In this document: piece by piece, positions 18,040 to 26,311 of the stretch
How the letters are laid out: each line of letters begins with the position of its first letter
How positions within the stretch are numbered: position 1 is the first letter of the stretch
Assembly: GCF_001655685.1 (NCBI RefSeq)
Contig: NZ_LYVF01000192.1
Location: 51,402 to 115,401, forward strand
Source of the DNA: Desulfotomaculum copahuensis
GTDB taxonomy: Bacteria; Bacillota; Desulfotomaculia; Desulfotomaculales; Desulfovirgulaceae
Length of the DNA: 64,000 nucleotides
Reading direction: 5' to 3'
Notes under the pieces: generated by a model
The model's input: the letters and a program-made list of their open reading frames with translations, nothing else
Told to the model about the DNA's origin: nothing
Databases searched by the model: none
Position numbers and translations under genes: made by a program

Positions 18040-18232
18040 GGCGCATTTCCTCCAGATCGCTCAAAGTAAGGGCAAAATCCTCCCGTCCCAGTTTGGCCGC
18101 CAGAGCCTCCAGCCGGCGCCGGCGCACAAATTCGCTCAAGGCCAGGTTCACCACTTCGGTGATCTTCCTGCCGCCGGCCAGCGTCATCGCCTCCTCAAGC
18201 AGTTCCCGGTTGACATATAATGTGGTCCTCAA
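18029..18232 (-). CDS. vapB: VapB family antitoxin (DUF2191-like)
   Basis: The 67-residue protein matches short VapB antitoxins: the beta-strand start RTTLYVNRELLEEAM, then GGRKITEVVNLALSEFVRRR, and an acidic C-terminal tail LSDLEEMRRDE. The start codon is TTG 18232, preceded by a strong AGGAGGTGA site. It forms a typical overlapping operon with vapC. Autorepression by the VapBC complex is expected from the family. Confidence 0.88.
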   Translation of the reverse strand: MRTTLYVNRELLEEAMTLAGGRKITEVVNLALSEFVRRRRLEALAAKLGREDFALTLSDLEEMRRDE

Positions 18233-18254
18233 TTGACATCACCTCCTGACATAT

Positions 18255-18282
18255 ATTTTACAATAATTTTATGCTGCCGCAA
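18255..18282 (-). promoter_or_regulatory. Probable promoter of vapBC
   Basis: On the minus strand, TTGCGG (18282-18277), a 16-bp spacer and TAAAAT (18260-18255). Transcription would begin close to the vapB ribosome-binding site. Confidence 0.45.
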
Positions 18283-18314
18283 AGAAAAAAACTCGAAAAA
18301 ATTTTTCCGGCCAT

Positions 18315-18340
18315 GGAACTTTTCCCACCCTTTCGTTGTC
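18315..18340 (+). promoter_or_regulatory. ECF-type promoter upstream of the first CuAO_N paralog (site 2 of 3)
   Basis: GGAACTTTT starts at 18315. TGTC is at 18337-18340, a 17-bp spacer after GGAAC, continuing as TGTCTAACTAA. The same boxes and spacing precede the sigma gene (16341, minus) and the second paralog (22261). The implied leader before ATG 18636 is nearly 290 bases. Confidence 0.75.
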
Positions 18341-18371
18341 TAACTAAACAGGTGACCCGGAAGGAAGAATT

Positions 18372-18608
18372 ATGCCAGACCAGGCAGGATTCCGCCTGGA
18401 CATGCAGAATGTTCTTCCCGTGGGTGGCCTTGCTAACCGGCTAATCGGTTGGTTTGACAGCCTGCACAGCGCAGCAGTGAACGCAGTCCGTACGCAGCAA
18501 CAGAGGCAAGAACAGGCGAAAGGAGGGAGGCGCGGCACAGTAAGGGGTGCCGGCCCGGAGCGGTATCCGGCGTTGAAATCAAGATGCCGGAAAGCGGAGA
18601 AAACATAA
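18372..18608 (+). CDS. Possible small ORF in the leader of the CuAO_N gene
   Basis: This 78-codon frame starts at an ATG with GGAAGGAAG 6 bases upstream. It lies inside the predicted 290-base leader and ends 27 bp before the next gene. The product (DSLHSAAVNAVRTQQQRQEQ region, then a basic tail) matches nothing I recognise. It could be a real small protein, a regulatory leader ORF, or chance in GC-rich DNA. The leader also contains a small hairpin AACCG/CGGTT near 18439. Confidence 0.25.
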   Translation: MPDQAGFRLDMQNVLPVGGLANRLIGWFDSLHSAAVNAVRTQQQRQEQAKGGRRGTVRGAGPERYPALKSRCRKAEKT

Positions 18609-18635
18609 AACAAACTTCAAGGAGGTCCAAATTTA

Positions 18636-20942
18636 ATGCGGAAATCCAGGAAACTGGTAGCCGTGCTGGCCACACTTGTCATGCTGATGGCCATGATGAT
18701 TCCGATGGCTGCGCCGGCCTTCGCTGGCACAACCAACGTGACCAGCAGCGTGCCCAATATCGTGCAGCCGTATTACGGCCAGTTGACTACGATTAAAATC
18801 AACGGCCTGTCCATCAGCGGCACCGACCAGATCCAGGTCGTGCTGCCTTCCGGTGTGAACTTCCTCACCGGCACATTCAGCGACGGCACAAACAATTACA
18901 ACAGCGTGCCTTTCAGTGTCTACAACGGTGCGGTCACAGAATCTGTCACCCAGACACTGACCACTCCCATGACGGGCAATGTCATTTGGACGCCCCAGTA
19001 TGTTCCGGACAGCCAGCAGGTGCCCAACGGCGTAAGTTTGATCAGCGTCGACACCCTGCAGCCGCAGTTGCTCGCTTTCACCGTAAAGAGCAACGGTAAC
19101 GGCAACGCCGGCTATATCCGCATCAACATGCCCGTTTCCGTGACCAGCGCCGCTTCCGGCCCGATTCAGGCCATTGTGCAGGACAATATCGTGGCGGTTA
19201 CGGCCGGCAAGGTCACCATCGGCAATGCGGTGACCGGCGGCACGGTGACAAGCGTTACCACCACCGCCACAGTAGCTCAGAACAGCAGTGACAGCGTGAG
19301 CTTCCTGATCAATGAAAACAGCGCCAAAGCGCTCGGTCAGGGCGGCGGCGAAATCCACATCGATCTGCCGTCACACTTCACCTGGGCGACACCGAGCATC
19401 ACTCTGGCCGGTGGTTTCCCCGCCAATGCCGTGACATCTTCGGTGACGACCAACTCCTCCGGCAACTCCCGGATGGTTTTGCAGGTGGTCAATCCATCTG
19501 TCGGCACACCGGGTTCCATCCTGGTGAACACCAAGATTTCGGCCGACTATAACGCGCCCACCGGCGACATCACCGCCACCTTCGGCGGCACGGATCCCGG
19601 CTTTACGGCGACCACGGCCACCGTGGGCACCTGCGGCAACTACAATGTCAGCACCACCCAGGGTAACCTGCCCACCATCTATACCGGTCAGACCGGCGAG
19701 AACGTGGGTACCTTTACGATTGCTGAAAGCGTAAAGAACACTCTGATCACCGGCCGCTCACTGTCCATTACCCTGCCCGGCGGGGTGCGCTGGACCGATA
19801 GCAACCTGCCCATTCCGGTGGTGCAGACCGGCAGCGCCCAGTTGATCAACGCTTCGCTGAGCAACGACGGGCAAACGGTAACCTATGAGATTCAGAACTC
19901 GGGCGGCAGCGCCACCACCATCCAGTTCCAGCAGGGCGAAGTCAACGTTGATTCTACCGTGGCACCCGGCAACTTGACCGCAAAGATCAGCGGCAGCGGT
20001 GTGGACCAGACGGTGGACATTGCCAAGATTGCCGCTCCGGTGACCGGAGTGGCCACCGGCAGCGTGCCTGATGTGATGATCGGCAAACCGGCTCAGAGCG
20101 CTTCCGACTTCACCATCACCGAAGCTGCGGCCGGCGCGATCATGGCCAACTACGGCAATGGCAAGAACCAGGCCTATCTGGACATCATCGCCCCGTCCGG
20201 CGTGACCTTTGCCAGCATTCCGACCATCAAAGTGACCTCCGGCGACCTGAACCTGAGTCCTTCCGGAGCCACACTGACTGATTACAACGGTGTGCTGAAC
20301 AGCCGTATCTCCATCCCGGTGAGCAACGGCAGCAATAAGGCCAGCACGATCACTGTGAGCAACGTGAAACTGAACATTGACAACACCGTCGGTGTCGGAC
20401 CTGTTTCGCTTGTCCTGGGCGGTTCCGCCCTGGTCGACCCGTCCACCCAGATGGTCAAGGACAGCAACGGCAACCTTATTTCGACCAATACCCGGTTGGT
20501 CAACGGCAGCTATGTGGCGTCCGTGCAGGTGGCCAACTGCACCACTCCGATTTCCAAGACCACCGGCGGTAGCGCCGTATTCACGATTGGCAGCACCAGC
20601 TACACAGTAAACGGGCAGACCTATACCGCGGATGTAGCCCCTTACACCAAGGACGGCCGGACTTTCGTACCCGTCCGCTATGCGGCCATGGCGCTTGGTG
20701 TGACCCCGGACAACATCCTGTACCAGAATGGCGTGGTCACCATCGTCAAGGGTTCCACCATTGTACAGATGACTCTGGGCAGCAAGACAATGAAGGTTAA
20801 CGGCGCCAGTGTATCCATGGATGTTCCGGCCAGCACCACCAACGGCCGTACCATGCTGCCCCTGCGGTGGCTGGGCATGGCGTTGGGTGCAACCTTCAAC
20901 TGGGATGCCAGTTCGCAGACAGTGACTGTCAGTATCCAATAA
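18636..20942 (+). CDS. Exported CuAO_N-domain surface protein, paralog 1
   Basis: The 768-residue secreted protein begins with a clear signal peptide (RKSRKLVAVLATLVMLMAMM then APAFA). A large beta-rich, Thr/Ser/Asn/Gly-rich body of about 600 residues follows, which I cannot assign to a family. The C-terminal CuAO_N-like module (about 646-768) contains VFTIGSTSYTVNGQTYTADV, RTFVPVRYAAMALGV and RTMLPLRWLGMALGATFNW. That module is common at the ends of exported proteins in this bacterial group, and a wall-anchoring role is often suspected but unproven. An AAGGAGGT site precedes the ATG. Low charge and a repetitive composition fit a structural surface protein. It is very similar to the product at 22448. 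An ECF-type promoter suggests stress-controlled expression. Confidence 0.85.
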   Translation: MRKSRKLVAVLATLVMLMAMMIPMAAPAFAGTTNVTSSVPNIVQPYYGQLTTIKINGLSISGTDQIQVVLPSGVNFLTGTFSDGTNNYNSVPFSVYNGAVTESVTQTLTTPMTGNVIWTPQYVPDSQQVPNGVSLISVDTLQPQLLAFTVKSNGNGNAGYIRINMPVSVTSAASGPIQAIVQDNIVAVTAGKVTIGNAVTGGTVTSVTTTATVAQNSSDSVSFLINENSAKALGQGGGEIHIDLPSHFTWATPSITLAGGFPANAVTSSVTTNSSGNSRMVLQVVNPSVGTPGSILVNTKISADYNAPTGDITATFGGTDPGFTATTATVGTCGNYNVSTTQGNLPTIYTGQTGENVGTFTIAESVKNTLITGRSLSITLPGGVRWTDSNLPIPVVQTGSAQLINASLSNDGQTVTYEIQNSGGSATTIQFQQGEVNVDSTVAPGNLTAKISGSGVDQTVDIAKIAAPVTGVATGSVPDVMIGKPAQSASDFTITEAAAGAIMANYGNGKNQAYLDIIAPSGVTFASIPTIKVTSGDLNLSPSGATLTDYNGVLNSRISIPVSNGSNKASTITVSNVKLNIDNTVGVGPVSLVLGGSALVDPSTQMVKDSNGNLISTNTRLVNGSYVASVQVANCTTPISKTTGGSAVFTIGSTSYTVNGQTYTADVAPYTKDGRTFVPVRYAAMALGVTPDNILYQNGVVTIVKGSTIVQMTLGSKTMKVNGASVSMDVPASTTNGRTMLPLRWLGMALGATFNWDASSQTVTVSIQ

Positions 20943-20958
20943 GTAGTTGTTGTCTCCA

Positions 20959-20994
20959 TGGAGTCCGGCTTCTTTTTGAAACCGGGCTCCATTT
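20959..20994 (+). terminator. Terminator after CuAO_N paralog 1
   Basis: The stem TGGAGTCCGG / CCGGGCTCCA (10 bp with one wobble) is followed by a weak T-run (ATTTCCC). Confidence 0.6.
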
Positions 20995-21059
20995 CCCTAT
21001 TGAAGGTTGATATATTGAATGCAGTAAACTACTGCTTTTGGCAAAAGCAAGGTGATAAA

Positions 21060-22175
21060 ATGAAACAGTTGGGATTTTTCCTTGGATTCTGTGTCCTGCT
21101 GTTATTTTTGCCGGCGGCCTGTCTTGCCGATAACGCCACCGGGCAACCTGTTTCCCTGTCCCAGGCGGTGCAGATGGCCCAGCAAAACAACATCAATCTG
21201 ATTATGGCGCAAAATACCAATCAGCAGGCGCAGAAAACATATAACTACACGTCGGATAATTTTTCCGGGTTTACGCCGGTGACCACCGGACCATCGAACC
21301 CCTATGTCCCTAATGCGGGAGACGTACAATCGCAGATTAACCTGATGCAATCCAACTACGGCTGGCAGGAGTCCTCGAAAAACCTGAGCTATCTGAAAGA
21401 TGCCACCACCTTCCAGACCATGTATGATTACTTTGCCGTCCAGGATGCCCTGGAAGCGGAAAGTGTGGCCGAAAAAAGCCAGCAGCAGGCGCAGGTTGCC
21501 TATAACAACACTTTGGCCCTGCATGCCCAGGGAATGGCCACCGACGCGCAATTGGAGGCGGCCAAGGCGGCGCTCGATGGAGCAAACAGCGGCCTGGCCA
21601 ACGCCAAAAATGACATCGACAATGCCTATACGGCGCTCAATACCTTGCTCGGTCTGGATCCGCACGCCCGTCCGGTGCTGAATACGCAGGTGGCTTATCA
21701 AAAAGATGACTTTTTTAAGGCCATCAATCAGGATGCGGCGGTCAACCGCGCGCTTGCCAACAGCCCGGCGGTATTTCAGGCCCAGAGCAATGTGTCGATC
21801 ACCAATCAGACCAGGTATTACAACCAGGTGCCTGATGTCGGTCCGCTGCAGTACCTGCAGGCGCAAAACGCCTATAATCAGGCGGTGCAGCAGGTGACCC
21901 AGCAGACAATCAGCGCCTTCCTGGCCATAGATAATGCGGAGAAAGGATATGCCGCCGCACAGAAGGCGCTGACCGCCGCTGAAATGGCCTATAAAAACGC
22001 CCAGGTAAATTACCGGGTGGGTATGGCCACCAAACAGGATTTGCTGACGGCACAGTTGAACCAGGAGCAGGCCGGAATAAAATGCGCCCAGGCGCTGCAC
22101 GGCATATTTGACGCCCGCGGACAACTCGCCCTGCTTATGGGAGTGGGGGCAATCCTGCCGGCGAACCTGTCCTGA
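21060..22175 (+). CDS. TolC-like outer-membrane-efflux family protein
   Basis: The 371-residue product has a signal peptide (LGFFLGFCVLLLFLPAACLA) and a long alpha-helical body with TolC-family features: SLSQAVQMAQQNNINLIMAQ at the start, and QVNYRVGMATKQDLLTAQL near the C-terminus. TolC proteins form outer-membrane ducts in diderm bacteria. In a spore-forming Firmicute without an obvious outer membrane the role is unclear. It may be a wall-associated coiled-coil protein. ATG 21060 follows AAGGTGAT; the in-frame start at 20958 lies in the upstream terminator and is rejected. It lies between the two CuAO_N paralogs, not beside a transporter. Confidence 0.85.
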   Translation: MKQLGFFLGFCVLLLFLPAACLADNATGQPVSLSQAVQMAQQNNINLIMAQNTNQQAQKTYNYTSDNFSGFTPVTTGPSNPYVPNAGDVQSQINLMQSNYGWQESSKNLSYLKDATTFQTMYDYFAVQDALEAESVAEKSQQQAQVAYNNTLALHAQGMATDAQLEAAKAALDGANSGLANAKNDIDNAYTALNTLLGLDPHARPVLNTQVAYQKDDFFKAINQDAAVNRALANSPAVFQAQSNVSITNQTRYYNQVPDVGPLQYLQAQNAYNQAVQQVTQQTISAFLAIDNAEKGYAAAQKALTAAEMAYKNAQVNYRVGMATKQDLLTAQLNQEQAGIKCAQALHGIFDARGQLALLMGVGAILPANLS

Positions 22176-22207
22176 GAACATTAGAAACGAATAAGTTTTT
22201 TCCTCAT

Positions 22208-22233
22208 GCCGCGCAATAAGACGCGGCTTTTTT
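22208..22233 (+). terminator. Terminator after the TolC-like gene
   Basis: The stem GCCGCG / CGCGGC with an 8-base loop is followed by TTTTTT. Confidence 0.85.
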
Positions 22234-22260
22234 GCAGGGAAAAAATGGCATGGAGTACGG

Positions 22261-22286
22261 GGAACTTTTTACTTTATATTGGTGTC
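22261..22286 (+). promoter_or_regulatory. ECF-type promoter of the second CuAO_N paralog (site 3 of 3)
   Basis: GGAACTTTT starts at 22261 and TGTC is at 22283-22286 (17-bp spacer after GGAAC), continuing TGTCTAACTAA exactly as at the first paralog. Confidence 0.75.
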
Positions 22287-22380
22287 TAACTAATTAAATA
22301 GCAAAGGTGGCAAATGCAGCTTGTACAGGAAAAAGATAAGTCCCCGGAAAGCAGAGTGTTTGCTTACTTTTAAGGAGGTG

Positions 22381-22455
22381 ATGTGCGTTTTATTAGCGCG
22401 ACCTTATCGGGAAGGTAACAGAAATTTTGTAAAGGAGGTTAACCGGGGTGTATAG
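22381..22455 (+). CDS. Possible 24-codon leader ORF overlapping the CuAO_N paralog 2 start
   Basis: AAGGAGGTG directly precedes ATG 22381. The frame encodes CVLLARPYREGNRNF and so on, and stops at 22455, 8 bases past the GTG 22448 start of the main gene. The spacing from the ribosome-binding site is very short; GTG 22383 in another frame is an alternative. The preceding leader matches the one at 18587-18620 (CCGGAAAGC-GAG, then AAGGAGGT). This site may therefore be the ancestral ribosome-binding site of the gene. Confidence 0.25.
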   Translation: MCVLLARPYREGNRNFVKEVNRGV

Positions 22456-24772
22456 ACTAAAGAGGAAAACAGTATCCATCCTGGTTGTGCTGGCCATGCT
22501 GGCAGCGCTGCTGATTCCGGCGGCCATGCCGGCTGCGGCGGCGACGACCAGTCAGACCGACAGCGTGCCCAATATCGTGCAGCCGTATTACGGCCAGCTG
22601 ACCACGATTAAAATCAACGGCCTGTCCATCAGCGGCACCGACCAGATCCAGGTCGTGCTGCCTTCCGGAGTGAACTTCATTACCGGTACTTTCAGCGACG
22701 GCACAAATAGTTACAACAGCGTTCCGTTCAGTGTTTACGGCGGTGCCGTCAGTGAAACTGTCACCCAGACACTGAGCACTCCCATGGTGGGCGACGCCAT
22801 TTGGACGCCCCAGTATATTCCGGACAGCCAGCAGGTGCCCAACGGCGTAAGTTTGATCAGCGTCGACACACTGCAGCCGCAGTTGCTGGCCTTCACCGTG
22901 AAGAGCAACGGTAACGGCAATGGCGGTTATGTGCGTATCAATATGCCCGTTTCCGTAACCAGCGCCGCTTCCGGCCCGATTCAGGCGATTGTGCAGGACA
23001 ACACCACGGCGGTTACAGCTGGCAAGGTCACCATCGGCAATGCGGTGACCGGCGGCACAGTTACCACCTTGACCACCACCGCCACGGTGGCCCAGAACAG
23101 CAGCGACAATGTGAGCTTCCTGATCAATGAAAACAGCGCCGGCGCGCTCGGTCAGGGCGGCGGCGAAATCCACATTGATCTGCCGTCACACTTCACCTGG
23201 GCGACGCCACAGATCACTCTGGCCGGTGGTTTTCCGGCCGGTGCCGTGACATCTTCGGTGACTACCAACTCCTCCGGCAATTCCCGGATGGTTTTGCAGG
23301 TGGTCAAGCCGTCCAAAGGCACGCCTGGCTCCATCCTGGTGAACACCAAGATTTCGGCCGACTATAACGCGCCCACCGGCGACATTACCGCCACTTTCGG
23401 CGGCACGGATCCCGGCTTTACGGCGACCACGGCCACTGTGGGCACCTGCGGTGACTACAATGTCACCACCACTCAGGGCAATGTGCCGACCATTTACGAC
23501 GGACAGACCGGTCAGACCGTAGGGACGTTTACGATTGCCGAAAGTGTAAAGAACACTTTGATCACCGGCCGCTCCCTGTCCCTCACCCTGCCCGGCGGAG
23601 TGCGCTGGACCGAAAGCAACTTGCCCATTCCGGTGGTGCAGACCGGCAGCGCCCAATTGCTCAATCCGACTTTGAGCAGCGACCGGCAGACGGTGACCTA
23701 TGAAATTCAGAATTCGGGCGGCAGTGCCACCACCTTCCAGTTCCAGCAGGGCGAAGTGGACGTCGATTCCACTGTGACACCCGGAACGTTGAGTGTCAGC
23801 ATCAGCGGCAGCGGAGTGAACCAGACGGTGGACATTGCCAAGATTGCTTCCCCGGTGACGGCAACCGCCACCGGCAGTATACCTGATGTGACTATCGGCA
23901 GGCCCGCTCAGAACGGTTCCGACTTCACCATCACCGAAGCTGCGGCCGGCGCGATCATGGCCAATTACGGCAACGGCAAGAACCAGGCCTACCTGGACAT
24001 CATCGCCCCGTCCGGCGTGACCTTTGCCAGCATTCCGACCATCAAAGTGACCTCCGGCGACCTGAACCTGAGTCCTTCCGGAGCCACTCTGACTGATTAC
24101 AACGGTGTGCTGAACAGCCGCATCTCCATCCCGGTGAGCAACGGCAGCAATACGGCCAGCACAATCACCGTGAGCAACGTGAAGCTGAACATTGACAATA
24201 CCGTCGGTGTCGGCCCTGTTTCCCTGGTGTTGGGCGGCTCCGCCCTGGTCGACCCGTCCACGCTGATGGTCAAGGACAGCAACGGTAACCTCATACCGAC
24301 CGGCACCCGTCTGGTCAACGGCAGCTATGTGGCTTCCGTTGAAGTGGCCAACTGCAACACTTCCATCACCACGGGCACCGGCGGCACGGGCACCGGCGGT
24401 ACGGCGGTGTTTACAATCGGCAATACCAGCTATACAGTAAACGGCCGGACCTATACCATGGACGTAGCTCCTTACACGCAGAACGGCCGCACATTCGTAC
24501 CGCTGCGCTATGCGGCCATGGCGCTGGGTGTGAATCCGGACAACATTCTGTACCAGAGCGGCGTGGTTACTGTGATTAAGGGTTCCACCGTGGTACAGAT
24601 GACTCTGGGCAGCTACTCAATGCGTATCAATGGCGCTGATATAACTATGGATGTGCCCGTCAACACTGTCAACGGCCGCACCATGCTGCCGCTGCGGTGG
24701 TTGGGTATGGCGCTGGGTGCAACCTTCAACTGGAATGCCGGTACACAGACGGTAACTGTGAGCAATCAGTGA
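22448..24772 (+). CDS. Exported CuAO_N-domain surface protein, paralog 2
   Basis: This 774-residue protein is nearly collinear with the product at 18636. Long stretches are identical (for example VPNIVQPYYGQLTTIKINGL and the region ITEAAAGAIMANYGNGKNQA). Differences concentrate in the signal peptide, in scattered surface positions and in a short Gly/Thr linker (TGTGGTGTGG) before the CuAO_N module (about 651-774). The signal peptide ends near AMPAAAA. The GTG start has an AAAGGAGGTT site. The gene has its own ECF-type promoter and a strong terminator. Function is unknown; an abundant structural surface or matrix protein is my inference from composition and regulation. Confidence 0.85.
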   Translation: MYRLKRKTVSILVVLAMLAALLIPAAMPAAAATTSQTDSVPNIVQPYYGQLTTIKINGLSISGTDQIQVVLPSGVNFITGTFSDGTNSYNSVPFSVYGGAVSETVTQTLSTPMVGDAIWTPQYIPDSQQVPNGVSLISVDTLQPQLLAFTVKSNGNGNGGYVRINMPVSVTSAASGPIQAIVQDNTTAVTAGKVTIGNAVTGGTVTTLTTTATVAQNSSDNVSFLINENSAGALGQGGGEIHIDLPSHFTWATPQITLAGGFPAGAVTSSVTTNSSGNSRMVLQVVKPSKGTPGSILVNTKISADYNAPTGDITATFGGTDPGFTATTATVGTCGDYNVTTTQGNVPTIYDGQTGQTVGTFTIAESVKNTLITGRSLSLTLPGGVRWTESNLPIPVVQTGSAQLLNPTLSSDRQTVTYEIQNSGGSATTFQFQQGEVDVDSTVTPGTLSVSISGSGVNQTVDIAKIASPVTATATGSIPDVTIGRPAQNGSDFTITEAAAGAIMANYGNGKNQAYLDIIAPSGVTFASIPTIKVTSGDLNLSPSGATLTDYNGVLNSRISIPVSNGSNTASTITVSNVKLNIDNTVGVGPVSLVLGGSALVDPSTLMVKDSNGNLIPTGTRLVNGSYVASVEVANCNTSITTGTGGTGTGGTAVFTIGNTSYTVNGRTYTMDVAPYTQNGRTFVPLRYAAMALGVNPDNILYQSGVVTVIKGSTVVQMTLGSYSMRINGADITMDVPVNTVNGRTMLPLRWLGMALGATFNWNAGTQTVTVSNQ

Positions 24773-24804
24773 AAATAAAATAAAACCGTCTTAAATGCTG
24801 TGTG

Positions 24805-24837
24805 GCCCGGGTTGTAATAAACCCGGGCACTGATTTT
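24805..24837 (+). terminator. Terminator after CuAO_N paralog 2
   Basis: The perfect 9-bp stem GCCCGGGTT / AACCCGGGC with a 6-base loop is followed by ACTGATTTTT. Confidence 0.85.
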
Positions 24838-24918
24838 TCATCGGGAGGAAAAACAAGCCAGCCGGCGAATAAATTGTGTTAAAATATAGGCGCAAAAATA
24901 AACAAGGGGTGAACAATT

Positions 24919-26298
24919 GTGAAGGGCAAACCGATTGTTGTTCTGGCATTGGTAATCTTGTTTTTGGTTATTTTGCCCGGCTGGTCTTTGGCTGCAACGG
25001 TTAAAGCGTTGGACATGCCCAATGTGGTCCAGCCCTACAACGGCAATCTGGGTACTATTGAGATTGACGGACTATATCTGAACGGACCGGATCAAATCTC
25101 TGTCATCCTGCCCAAGGGGGTAACGTTTATGGTGCGCGACCCGGACCAGCTGATATCCGTGCCGGTTTTTTTGCCCGATACCAGCGTGCTCAACGGCGTT
25201 TACCAGCAGCAAGGGCCGGGATTTAGCAATGCATATATCGACCCCGGCGGGATGATGCTCAATTTTACCATTGCCCCCAGCGATGTACCGGAGGCCCGCG
25301 CTAATTCCGGAACAGTACTGATTAAGATGCCTCTGTCCCTGGTCAATGCCGAACCGGGAGCAATTAATGTAACAATCAAGGATACGGCTTTTCAAGTTTT
25401 TTCCGGAGATACCCCTGTGGGCAGCCAGATGCGTAACGCCACCACTCCGGATGTAATCAAGCAGCTTGATCTGAAAGCGGGGGGCGCCGGAACCTATGCC
25501 CTTCAAATCACCACTCTGGCCAGGGGCGGTGCCGCCGGGGCGGGCAGCAACCTGTGGTTCGATTTGCCTGCTCATTTCGTCTGGCAGGAGCCGGTGCTTG
25601 CCGTTTCCGGCGGTTGGTCAAAAAACTCCTTAAGCGCCAGCGTAACCCAAAATGATCAGGGGAATTCCCGGCTGCTGCTGGTTATTAACAGTTCTCCGGC
25701 CGGTACGGCACAGGTGCGTTTGGATGGGGAGGTGGACGCCGATCCCGGCGCCACACCGGGGAAAATCATTGTGAGTTACGGCGGCAGCGATCCAGGCATC
25801 GGGGTGAACAATACCCTGGTTTTGGGACAGTGCGATCCCGTACCGAATACCCCGGTGACTACGGGCGTTTCCTCCCAAGGTTCGTCCGCTGTTCAACCGG
25901 AACCGGCAATAGAAGCAAGAGAAATCGAGTTTACCAGTGATAAAAAGTCTTATCTCGTCAACGGACGTGAATTTTCCATGGATGTAGCGCCTTTCTATCA
26001 AGATGGCCGCCTGGATGTGCCGGTCCGTTATCTGGCCTATGCCCTGGGTATTCCTGAAGAGGGGGTGAATTGGGATAACCACAGTCAAACCGTGGAGCTG
26101 CAAACTAAGGGAATATCCCTGTCGCTTACGGCCGGGAAAGACATTTACTATGCGAACGGACAGCAGAAAAGGATGGATACCGTTCCCATAGTACGCGGCA
26201 ACCGGCTTTTCCTGCCGGCCCGTTTTGTGGCGGAGGCATTCGGTTGCCAGGTTGGCTTTGAATCCGGAACGGTTAAGATAACCGGTCCCGGAAAATAA
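24919..26298 (+). CDS. Exported CuAO_N-domain protein, shorter third relative
   Basis: The 459-residue protein has a signal peptide (IVVLALVILFLVILPGWSLA). Its N-terminal domain starts DMPNVVQPYNGNLGTIEIDG, clearly related to the same region of the two large paralogs. It keeps two diverged blocks of the large body (for example LWFDLPAHFVWQEP against IHIDLPSHFTWATP) and lacks the rest. The C-terminal CuAO_N module spans about 335-459 (RLDVPVRYLAYALGI, RLFLPARFVAEAFGC). The GTG start follows AAGGGG. It has no ECF-type promoter that I can find. The next gene starts 13 bp downstream, so the two are probably cotranscribed. Confidence 0.83.
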   Translation: MKGKPIVVLALVILFLVILPGWSLAATVKALDMPNVVQPYNGNLGTIEIDGLYLNGPDQISVILPKGVTFMVRDPDQLISVPVFLPDTSVLNGVYQQQGPGFSNAYIDPGGMMLNFTIAPSDVPEARANSGTVLIKMPLSLVNAEPGAINVTIKDTAFQVFSGDTPVGSQMRNATTPDVIKQLDLKAGGAGTYALQITTLARGGAAGAGSNLWFDLPAHFVWQEPVLAVSGGWSKNSLSASVTQNDQGNSRLLLVINSSPAGTAQVRLDGEVDADPGATPGKIIVSYGGSDPGIGVNNTLVLGQCDPVPNTPVTTGVSSQGSSAVQPEPAIEAREIEFTSDKKSYLVNGREFSMDVAPFYQDGRLDVPVRYLAYALGIPEEGVNWDNHSQTVELQTKGISLSLTAGKDIYYANGQQKRMDTVPIVRGNRLFLPARFVAEAFGCQVGFESGTVKITGPGK

Positions 26299-26311
26299 GG
26301 GGGGATCTATT

